From Pararge aegeria (lineage: Eukaryota; Arthropoda; Insecta; Lepidoptera; Nymphalidae), in assembly GCF_905163445.1 (NCBI RefSeq), contig NC_053189.1, positions 15,580,001-15,644,000 on the forward strand: 64,000 nt of DNA, given 5' to 3'. The stretch's first letter is position 1. Each line of letters opens with the position of its first letter. A program made the position numbers and the translations under genes. Of this stretch, positions 55,649 to 64,000 are shown piece by piece. The notes beneath the pieces are model-generated. The model did not search any database. It was given only the letters and a program-made list of their open reading frames with translations, and was not told the origin of the DNA.

Positions 55649-56682
55649 AATCAACAATGATTGGCTTTTTAATGGACAAACTCTTTTGACATGCACTTGA
55701 TGTATCTGTCACTGTCGCATTTAAAAATTCGGACTCTTTTTACGTTAACAAGAAAAACTATTGTTAATTACTTATGTAGTACGAGTATGGTTGGAAAGTT
55801 ATTAAAACAAAAATTATACAGTCTATCTGAAAATTTTCTTTACATTCCTAAGCTTCAATAACAAATAATCTAGTACTAGAGTTCACCGAAGTTAGTTATT
55901 TTGATTATTTACTTACGAATCGGCCCGTCCTCTCGGAATGAGAAAGGTTTAGGCCGTAAATCAACGCACTGCCTAAGTGCGGATTGGTAGACTTCACACG
56001 ACTTTAAGAACATTATGAAGAACTTTCAGGCATGCAGGTTTCCTCACGATGTTTTTCTTAACCGCAAGAGATTATTTAAATACTTAACTTCGAAAGTTTG
56101 TTTTGGGCTTCTTCTTAGAACAGGGTACGTTTGGAATTCTCGAAGCTTTCTTTTTTGGTTTAGGAATGTAGTTATCGCCATCACTAACAAGTAATAAACG
56201 CATTAAAAGTGCTATCTATGTGCCTACTAAAATAAAGAAATATTTGACTTTGAATTTGACTTTGGAAAGTGCCGGAGATCAAACACGGTCGCTCCGACGA
56301 AGTATTGCACTGTCTTATAGGTTTTCCGGTTACCATCGGGTGGGCCATCTTCTTGGTCCGTCAATTGTTAGCCATCATCATCATAATCAACCCATCACCG
56401 GCCCATTACAAGGCTCGGGTCACGGCCGTAGTCCACCACGCCGGCTCTGTGCAGATTGGTGGACTCCACACACCTTTGAGAACATTATGTAGAATGCAAG
56501 TTTCCTCACGATGTTTTTCTTCACCGCAAGTGATATTTTAATTGCTTAAAACACACAAAACTCGGCCCCAACATCTCGGGCCTCGGAAAGTGAAGTCGAG
56601 CTCCTATCCACTGGGTTCAATTGTTAGTAACTAATTTGATATAAAAAATTCGGTCATTTATTTCACAAATATTTCTTTCAAG
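55649..56682. other. intron with LINE and retroposon fragments
   Basis: 55915-56060 and 56380-56600 are two copies of one common lepidopteran repeat (gtgcggattggtagacttcac, ttcctcacgatgtttttct). 56098-56268 is a LINE 3' end of the 5334 family with a tttgactttgaatttgacttt tail. No gene. Confidence 0.6.
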
Positions 56683-56897
56683 GTCCAGTTTTTTCGGTAG
56701 GCTGTCGTGGAGGCCGCACGATCCTGCTAAACGGGTACAAGTTCCTCAGGCAGCGAAGCAACGGAGTCAAGTCCAGATGGTGGTGCGACACCCACAGAGG
56801 GCGCGGCTGTAAGGCTGTCATCTTCACTATCAACGACAAGGTCATCAAATGCAAGTCCGTTCATAACCACGACCCACTATCACCTTCGTTATTGTAA
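56683..56897 (+). CDS. mod(mdg4): FLYWCH terminal exon 16 (duplicate pair, copy 1)
   Basis: Terminal exon of 70 codons plus TAA after caaatatttctttcaag (AAG acceptor), with two leading bases (gt). The finger reads PVFSVGCRGGRTILLNGYKF, SRWWCDTHRGRGCKAVIF, NDKVIKCKSVHNHDP. D replaces G after the first core cysteine. It is nearly identical to the exon at 60486, and the similarity continues into the intron upstream and several hundred bases of 3' flank. It has no start codon of its own, so it is easily missed by ORF finders. Confidence 0.93.
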
Positions 56898-58300
56898 CCT
56901 TATACAACTAAAATAATATAATTTCCAAGGGTCCTTAAAGTTTGTTTGGTTTTCTAACGTTTCAAATTTTGCTGTTATGCAAAAGTTATCAAGCATGAGC
57001 AGATTTACGCAACGTATCTTGCGTGCAATTTTACGACCAATCGGCACAGGACGTGCCGGTTTAGCCAGGCTTTTGATTGGACGGAAAAATAAACCGTAAT
57101 CTCCTATCTTCGAGACAAAATATAAATTAATATATTTACGCATAACAATTTAATTTTTAAGTTTGAATTTCTTACTGTTAATTTACGTACAGTTTACATA
57201 AATTACCAGTAACAAATCAATAATTTATAATGAACTGTTCTAATCGAGAATCTTCGATGGCAGATTGTATTTGCTTAAGTTGTGCCATCCGTTTTCTACT
57301 ATTCCCTGTCGATAAGGATACCAGTATATATCAAGATTTTAGATTAACCACAAGTAAATACCAAAAAAGTATGCGTATCCCAAAAATAAAGCAATCTTAT
57401 AAAGCGACATCTTTGGTCGTATGCTAAATGTATGTGTAAAATGTGAAATAATATGCGATCCTACTGCGCTGAAACTATTTTTTGAAATTATATCATACAT
57501 TTTTCTAAAATTATTGTTTTATTTCTATTTCCTCTAATGAAATCCTCTTATTAAGGTAGAACTATCTCTTGTGAACTTATACATTAATACCATTTATTCT
57601 TTTTTTTTATATTTGGACGTCTGTGAACATCCATATGATAAACAACTTTATCTACAAGAAAATATTATAAATTTACTATAGATAAAGAAGATCACATTAG
57701 CTAGATGGTACAAATAGACAAGGTTGTATGTTGCGGCATTCGTTTTGGACCAGCGCTAGCATGCCACCACGAGAAAAGTATGTCGACCCATTATCTCGAT
57801 GTAAACAAAATAAAACGAATGACGAACACATAATTATCTCGTGACACGAATATTAGCCCGCCAAAGCGCATTTGGAATGAACCTCAGTAATTAAAAACAA
57901 ATATAGATAATTTTACGACCAAGTATATAATCAATTTAAATTATTTGTATGAGTTTAAATAAACCTATTTGTATAAAAAATTTCTGTCATTGACTTTGAA
58001 CACGACCCTTTCACAACCTTGCCTGTACATACACTACAGTATAAAATTTATACGCTCGCAACTTCAGACGTTTTGGAATATAAAAATACTGTAACGACGG
58101 AGTAAAATGGACCTTATCTATTTTGTATTAAGGCTGAATTCGTTCACACTTCTACAGGCACTTATCTGAACTGGCAGGATCAGCAACTCCAATACAAGTT
58201 ACGTAAAGTCCAATTTGCTTTATAGCGACTCCATATATGCGAGAAACGAGCGCTTTCAGAGGATCTTTCGCGCAAGAAGCTACAACGATTTTCTTTTCAG
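56898..58300. other. intron; first part is 3' flank shared with exon 18
   Basis: 56898-57170 is a diverged copy of 60701-61080 (gtccttaaagtttgtttggttttc, acg.gccggtttag). The rest is AT-rich with no gene recognised. Confidence 0.5.
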
Positions 58301-58575
58301 ATCGACCAGCCTTCTTCACTTCGAAAATCGGCGCACGGATAATGAAGCTCCGCGGTTATTGGTACACCAGGCACTCTGTCTGCTCGTCCAGAGTGAAGTG
58401 GTTGTGCGCCGAGAGCCGTCACAAACAGTGCCACGCTATCGTGGTTACCATCGGCAGCATGACCGTCGACCGCCAGAACAAACACACACACCCACCTCTG
58501 TTAAACGCTACCCGCCAAACGGATTTCGATTTCCTCCAGCTTTTAGATAGTAAAGACCGCTTGATGTCATCTTAA
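58301..58575 (+). CDS. mod(mdg4): FLYWCH terminal exon 17, diverged
   Basis: Terminal exon of 90 codons plus TAA after cgattttcttttcag, with two leading bases (at). The finger reads PAFFTSKIGARIMKLRGYWY, VKWLCAESRHKQCHAIVV, then NKHTHPPLL. R before the core W is K, G before the second cysteine is Q, and HNH is HTH. All four ligands remain. A long tail follows (TDFDFLQLLDSKDRLMSS). It is the most diverged intact finger in the right half. A polyadenylation-like aataaa lies at 58591. Confidence 0.9.
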
Positions 58576-60100
58576 GTTTAAGTTAGCTATGGAATAAATT
58601 GTAAGCTAAGGAATTAATGCCTTTTTATTAACCACTAGCGGACCCTCGCGACGTCGTCCGCGTATGAGTCAATCGAGAATCTAGAATAGATGTGACGCTA
58701 ACATCATAATCATACTATGTATCTACTATTATTTCATGTGGTATACTGAGTTAGTAAGTTGTCATTATTTTAGTTGATACATCCATACATCCACCCACAC
58801 AAACTTTCGCATTTATAATATTAAGAAGTATGGTACGCATGTATTCGATCGTTGTCCCATATGCCTTTCTACTTGCTGTTATATGTGTTGCTGTTATCTC
58901 CGACAATATTTATCAGATCTTCATTAAAATTAGACACTACATGTTTTATAGTATACACTTTCACTTTAACAGGATAAAAGGTATCCTATATGTTGACCCG
59001 GAATATCAGCTGCCACTATACCAAATTATATTTAAATCCGTTCACAAGTTTTTGCGTGATGCCCGGACAGACAGACAGACAGACAAAAATTAAATAAAAA
59101 TCTATTTTGGACTCAGTATCGAATATAAAGCATCCTTCGGTCAAATTTTTCAAAATATATTAAATGTACAGAAATCTTCCAGTTACAGTTTTATTATAAG
59201 TATAGAAGATTATCATCGGTAGGCTTTAAGACTCTGATCCTGGATAAATGACCTCTCTCAAAAGGAGCGTTCGCTAATAATCAGGCAGACAGGTTGGTGA
59301 TCTACGTACATGGTAGTAGTAGCACGCAGGACGCTGCTGGCCGTTATAATATACACACACAAAACACACACATTTTAAATAAAGAAAGATGTTTGAAGCG
59401 AAAGCTTGATTGATTTTTCTACTGGAATCATTGAAGCGCCTATGAAGAGACTTTACAGTGAATATGTGAGAAATGTTCTTATCAAAATAATTCGTCGCAA
59501 CATATCCGGCCAGGCAGCCCTAACATACAAAATTTGGTCAATCTATATATATAAAAGAAAGTTGTGTTAGTTACACCATTTATAACTCAAGAACGGCTGG
59601 ACCATTTTTATGATATTTGATTTTTTGGATTCCTCTTAGAACGGAATAGAATAATAAGTATTGAAAGATAACATTCATTAAAAAAAAATATGATCTGCGG
59701 TACAAAGCCGGGACAGCTAGTTATAGATAAACAATCTAGTTCTGAGGCTTAAATTGCAAAAATTCATCAATTGAATACAATACATTGCTTTATAACCTTC
59801 TTCAATGCATTCTTTAATTTTTGATACGGTTGTACGGCTATTGATTTTGGGATTGCATTAAATATTGTTTAATTATATTAAGGGTTTGAGCTGTGGTTCA
59901 CCACGCTGATTTAGCGCGCCTTTGAGCATATCATAAAGATATCTCAAGCGAGCAACGATAGCCGGCACGCGCCTCAAACTTTTCGGAGTTATGCGCGTTT
60001 CAAGCAATTCAATAACAACTGTTATAAAAGTGTTATAACAGTGAAGAGGAACGGCGTGAGGAAACTTCACCAATCCGCACCTAGCTAACATGGTGTCCTA
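58576..60100. other. intron with repeat fragments
   Basis: Repeat G fragment at 59255-59345; text resembling lepidopteran retroposon ends at 58640-58800 and 59540-59720 (atatataaaagaaagttgtg, aagaacggctggacc). No gene seen. Confidence 0.4.
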
Positions 60101-60109
60101 GTCCCATTA

Positions 60110-60400
60110 ACCCTTATTCAGCAGGGCTAGCACAAGCAGGAGCCCAAAATTATATCCCCCGATCATATCCCCCCACAAGGGATATAATTAAACCGTCCAC
60201 CTGCTAAAGCCAGGGTAAAGGGAATAGGAGAAGTCTACCCCCGTTTATTATTACACATATATTATTTGGATATTATTTCAACTTGTGCGCCAGTGCTCTG
60301 GGAGTTGATAAAGCTGTGGGAGAAGATACATTTTTATCCTTTCCCCGGAAATATAATCTCCTGCCGCCGTGCTGGTGGGGTAAAGGTGGGGTATAACTTG
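60110..60400. mobile_element. probable MITE
   Basis: The left end cagggctagcacaagcaggag and the complement of the right end ccagcacggcggcaggaga are imperfect inverted repeats. The internal text contains atatcccccgatcatatcccccc and its partner agggatataatt. Extent and family are uncertain. Confidence 0.4.
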
Positions 60401-60485
60401 TGTTCGAACCCGGGCACGCAACTCTAAATATCAATTGCAGGCAAAAAAAAATGTTGTCATTAACTAGACAAATATTTCCTTCAAG

Positions 60486-60700
60486 GGCCAGTTTTTTCGG
60501 TAGGCCGTCGTGGAGGGCGCACGATCCTGCTGAACGGGTACAAGTTTCTCATGCAGCGAAGCAACGGATTCAAGTCCAGATGGTGGTGCGGCACCCACAG
60601 CGGGCGTGGCTGTAAGGCCGTCATCTTCACTATCAACGACGAGATCATCAAATGTAACTCCGATCATAATCACGACCCGCCTCCACCTTCGTCCTTGTAA
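60486..60700 (+). CDS. mod(mdg4): FLYWCH terminal exon 18 (duplicate pair, copy 2)
   Basis: Terminal exon of 70 codons plus TAA after caaatatttccttcaag, with two leading bases (gg). The finger reads PVFSVGRRGGRTILLNGYKF, SRWWCGTHSGRGCKAVIF, NDEIIKCNSDHNHDP, then PPPSSL. Compared with 56683, this copy keeps the usual G after the first cysteine and the usual R before GG, so copy 1 carries the derived changes. An aataaa lies 15 bases after the stop. Confidence 0.93.
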
Positions 60701-60784
60701 CCGTATAAAACTCAATAAAATTTTCAATGGTCCTTTACGTTTATTTGGTTTTCGTGTTAAAGCAAATTCATTATAACGTTACAA

Positions 60785-60870
60785 ACCTTCGTCCGTGTAA
60801 CTGTTTACAACTCAACCTAAATTTCAAGGGACTTTTAAGTTTATTTAGTTGTCGTGTTCCGACAGATGCA
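60785..60870 (+). pseudogene. mod(mdg4): relic of the 3' end of exon 18
   Basis: The stretch ccttcgtccgtgtaactgtt and the following tacaactcaacctaaatttcaaggg repeat the last codons, stop and 3' flank of exon 18 (ccttcgtccttgtaaccgta at 60681). The finger itself is missing, so this is the remnant of another duplication. Confidence 0.65.
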
Positions 60871-61857
60871 TAAAATTAAAATCCAAATTTAAAATGTTAC
60901 TGCTATGCATACATGAATAAGTAAATTAAGCGGATAGCTCCATCCGAAGAAACGCGCAATTTCGTGACTAATCACATAACGTGCTTTATAAACATGGCTT
61001 ATGATTGGCTTCAAGTAAACCATAGAAATGCACATTACAAAGGATTGTTTTAACATTACTTCTTCGTGACGAAATACAATTTAATTTATATACCTAGTGA
61101 TGCCAGTTGCGTGCACTTCATATATGCACAAAAGCACTGCCTACCCTAAAATTGATATAACTCCTATGGGGGAGGATTTTGCCGTTTTATGCAATTTTCT
61201 TACTGTATGCATACCCTGGTAAGAAACCCAGTGCAAGCCACTGAGTGCTGCCCGAATTATTTGCTAGAGTTCTTTACTTTTTGTACCAATCCCGTGAAAC
61301 ACATTTCTATAAATATCAATGGATAAAATAGCGTCGTCGCTTCTAACTTGTTCCATGGAAGCGTCTATGAAGTGATGCTACAGTGATAATCATCTCATCA
61401 TTTACAACCCAATACCAGAAAACTTCAACGCATGAAATTGCCCTTAGAATGGGAATAAGGGTTAATGTCGACAACCACGCTGGCTAAAAACAGGCCTTTG
61501 AGAACATTATTATGACATTTCAAGCATGAAACGATCCCTCTAAAATTATTTGGAGTTATGTGGAACCAACTTTCCTCCGTAACCATCTCAAAAGCGTGAG
61601 AAGTCTACCAATCTGCACTTAGCTAACCTAGGGGGATCTAGGGCTTGTAACGCTTAATCTGAGAGCGTAGTCGTGTCCTTCAGAGGTCTGAAATGGTTCG
61701 ATATTGACGATAAGAAAAGAAGCCTGTTCCCAACAGTTAGGCATAAATTAGTTAAGGTATATTTGTCTATAAGTTACAGAGATTAGGGCGACGGTAGTTG
61801 TGCGGAGCTGTTCCGTGTCGAAATGCAATTTTAACGAGGTGCGTTTGTATATTTCAG
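60871..61857. other. intron, common repeat fragment
   Basis: 61470-61650 is a copy of the common lepidopteran repeat (gcgtgagaagtctaccaatctgcac). No gene. Acceptor ttgtatatttcag ends at 61857. Confidence 0.4.
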
Positions 61858-62051
61858 TCCTCAGTGAACACACGATAATAACTACTTCGCGCGGGACCCA
61901 AATGCTTCTGCTGCAAGGTTACAGATATGGTTTGCGAAGGTCCACCGGATTGAAGAGCTGGTGGCGATGCGTGCGCCACAGCAGGGACTGCAAATCTATG
62001 GCCATCATGATAGAAAACGAAATACTCCATATAAAGCCACACAACCATTGA
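61858..62051 (+). CDS. mod(mdg4): FLYWCH terminal exon 19, ends at the last histidine
   Basis: Terminal exon of 63 codons plus TGA after ttgtatatttcag, with two leading bases (tc). The finger reads TIITTSRGTQMLLLQGYRY, SWWRCVRHSRDCKSMAIM, ENEILHIKPHNH, and the stop follows directly after the second zinc histidine. R before the core W is W, and G before the second cysteine is D. All four ligands are just retained. It is the last FLYWCH exon seen in the window. Confidence 0.9.
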
Positions 62052-64000
62052 AATCTTTCGCATTTCCTGCCTTCAAGGGTATCCTAGTACCCAAAGTGAT
62101 CTATATGTACCCCCTTGTGACGAAAACGAACTGCCAGGGGTAAGCAAAAATAATTTGATGTCATAAAGAAGTTCACTTCATTACAGGACACGTGTCTCCT
62201 CACAGAATGAGACGGTACGGACGATTTATATAAACCTTCCAAGGTTATTCGCAAAAGTTTGATGTTTTCCTTTTATCTTTTTACACATAAATCTATTGTT
62301 TACAAGTTTAATTTCATATTGCTTGGTCATTCTAGGCACACATTTTTTATGACATTGAAATCGTAATGCATTTTGTGACATAAATTTGTACACCATACTA
62401 ATTATTTATGCGTCACAAATTTCGAAACCAACGCTCGGTTTGAGTACGAGTCTTGCGTTATTAATAATATTCTTATTGAAAGATAAAAACCCAGTTATTA
62501 AAATAACAAAATAATAAGTAACAATAAAAATATTGTTTTGTTAACGCACGTCCGTCATGATAATTACTGTTTCTAATAGCAAGCGTCATAGTTTATGGGT
62601 TATCTAATAACTAACCTTTACAAACTCACTACAGTTAATTTAGCGTTAGGCTTTGGATAAGTTTAAGTTTAGTTAAGTTTGGTTTAAAGTTTGGCCTGGT
62701 TTTATGAACATTTTATGAACATTCGTAATAGATCTGGAGAATACTAAAGAACAGTGGGTGGGATATTGTTTTCAGATTATATAAGTTAAGTTAACATCAT
62801 TTATTATACATTTATTTTTCAGAAGCAAAGTGCGAAGGTAATTGCTTCTAAATTGTATGTTATGTTTGTTTTATTAATTTAATAATATTTGGGTTATGGA
62901 TAAAATACTTTTTGTCTTCTATTTTTAGCCGGTATACTTAACTAACCTTTGTTTCATATTGCATTTAAGTCTTTAAGTTTTGATTAATAAACTTTGTTTA
63001 ATTACTATGGTTTGTGATTTTATTTAAAAAAACTCCTAAATAAAATATTTTAATTTTGCATTGAAAATATTTTGTCCTTATCATTATGGCCATTACTTAT
63101 CCCCATTTCCGAGTAGCAACAGTAGCAAATTTACACCTATGAAATAAAAGTTAAGCTCAGAACTATTATGCAAAGGCAGCTTTATAAACTGAGTTTTTAT
63201 AAAAATGTATTTAAATTGCCAAGAAGATGCCAAACTGCTGCCAGTCATCGCAGCCACTGCTTCGCACTGCCCGGGGTTTTCTTCACACCATATAACGCGA
63301 ACAAGCTCATGACTAAGGCCCCAAACGAATTCGATAGTAAAAGTTATTAGTCGAGTCAATTTATATAACTATACATCAAACTGTTATGCCCGCAGGTTAA
63401 TGAACCCCTACTGTACCCCTATTCAGAACGGGAAATCGCTTGGCCGAAAAAAACTTCCCCGAAGCCTTCCACCAGAGAAAACCGGGGAAAATTCAGAAAT
63501 TATAAATTTCTAAATTTGCCCCACTGGTACGAAAATATATATATATTATTTATAGTATGTAATATGTATTTATAAATATTTATAATAGTACGTTTGATTT
63601 GTTTATTTTTCAGTATATATTACGCCGCTGTTTTCGTTGATGCAATCTTTTCCATACTTAGGAAGAGATTGCTTTAGCAATAAGACCGCCTTTACATACT
63701 AATGTTTAAAAAATAATAATGTATCTCATTTGTGTCGTTCCAAAATAATTTGTGTACAATAGAGTCTTTATCTATCTATCTATCAAAATATATTACTTTA
63801 ATTGTGAATTTACAGTAAGTATTATAGAATATTGATATTACATATTTTAAAATTACGATTCTGTCACGTATTTAATTTATTTTCTTAATTTCATATTTTA
63901 TAAATGTTTTGTTTTGTCACGTACAAAAATTTATGTATACGCAGTATATGAAAGACATTAACCGTTTACGAATCGCACGCATCATTTCTTCTTCAAAAAG
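62052..64000. other. AT-rich sequence to the window end
   Basis: No gene recognised. 63463-63530 is a minus-strand SINE type B fragment, 63615-63785 a retroposon 3' end with a (tatc)n microsatellite tail. Whether the array continues beyond 64000 is not visible. Confidence 0.45.

Noticed and set aside
62812..62858. Acceptor tttttcag followed by a tiny open stretch (AKCEGNCF, stop), or a 15-base microexon ending at gtaatt
   Set aside because: Too short to separate from chance and no similarity; needs junction reads.
63602..63705. Acceptor tttttcag followed by about 30 open codons
   Set aside because: The sequence is a retroposon 3' end (agcaataagaccgcctttacatac) also found near 54120.
1..64000. 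FLYWCH exons on the minus strand, as occur in Drosophila mod(mdg4)
   Set aside because: Searched by eye for reverse-complement core signatures (tgg-core and HNH codons) and found none in this window; a profile search would be more sensitive.
1..64000. CRISPR arrays, bacterial operons or viral genes
   Set aside because: The sequence is eukaryotic throughout; the regular repeats are tandem satellites, hAT hexamers and SINEs.

Overview
This is insect nuclear DNA, almost certainly from a moth or butterfly (Lepidoptera). It is AT-rich. The genes are single short exons with eukaryotic splice sites, separated by kilobases of intron. The interspersed repeats look lepidopteran: tRNA-derived SINEs (one resembling the Metulj type), RTE and Jockey/CR1-like LINE tails, a hAT transposon and several MITEs. 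No complete gene lies in the window.

The whole 64 kb reads as the alternative 3'-terminal exon array of a mod(mdg4)-like locus. I count 21 exons encoding a FLYWCH zinc finger (pattern F-x-T-x-x-R-G ... G-Y-x-F ... T-R-W-x-C ... G-C-x-A ... H-N-H), all on the + strand. Each begins after a polypyrimidine-AG acceptor and each contributes exactly two bases before its first full codon. Each ends in its own stop codon and none has a plausible start codon of its own. One shared upstream exon (BTB domain, presumably 5' of base 1) ending one base into a codon could therefore join any of them. In Drosophila, mod(mdg4) makes more than 30 isoforms from such exons by cis- and trans-splicing.

Layout. 0.3-12.5 kb: five FLYWCH exons plus one doubtful short exon. 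14.6-18.9 kb: a complete but nonsense-disabled hAT element in an intron. 19.4-33.6 kb: eight FLYWCH exons, one with a candidate 75-base internal exon upstream and the last one frameshifted, plus one non-FLYWCH terminal exon. 34.4-49.3 kb: two long chimeric exons, in which a captured insect domain (CxCxxxC ... FFxxTL) is fused to FLYWCH, bracket three tandem copies of an exon encoding the DEK C-terminal domain. 52.1-62.1 kb: six more FLYWCH exons, including a recent duplicate pair, and one very short basic terminal exon.

If the array works as in flies, each exon puts a different DNA- or protein-binding tail on a shared BTB scaffold. The unusual content is the set of tails that are not plain FLYWCH: DEK_C, the FFxxTL fusion and short basic tails, all in the same splice phase. 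Everything here is read by eye. Splicing, expression and exact repeat family names are not proven.
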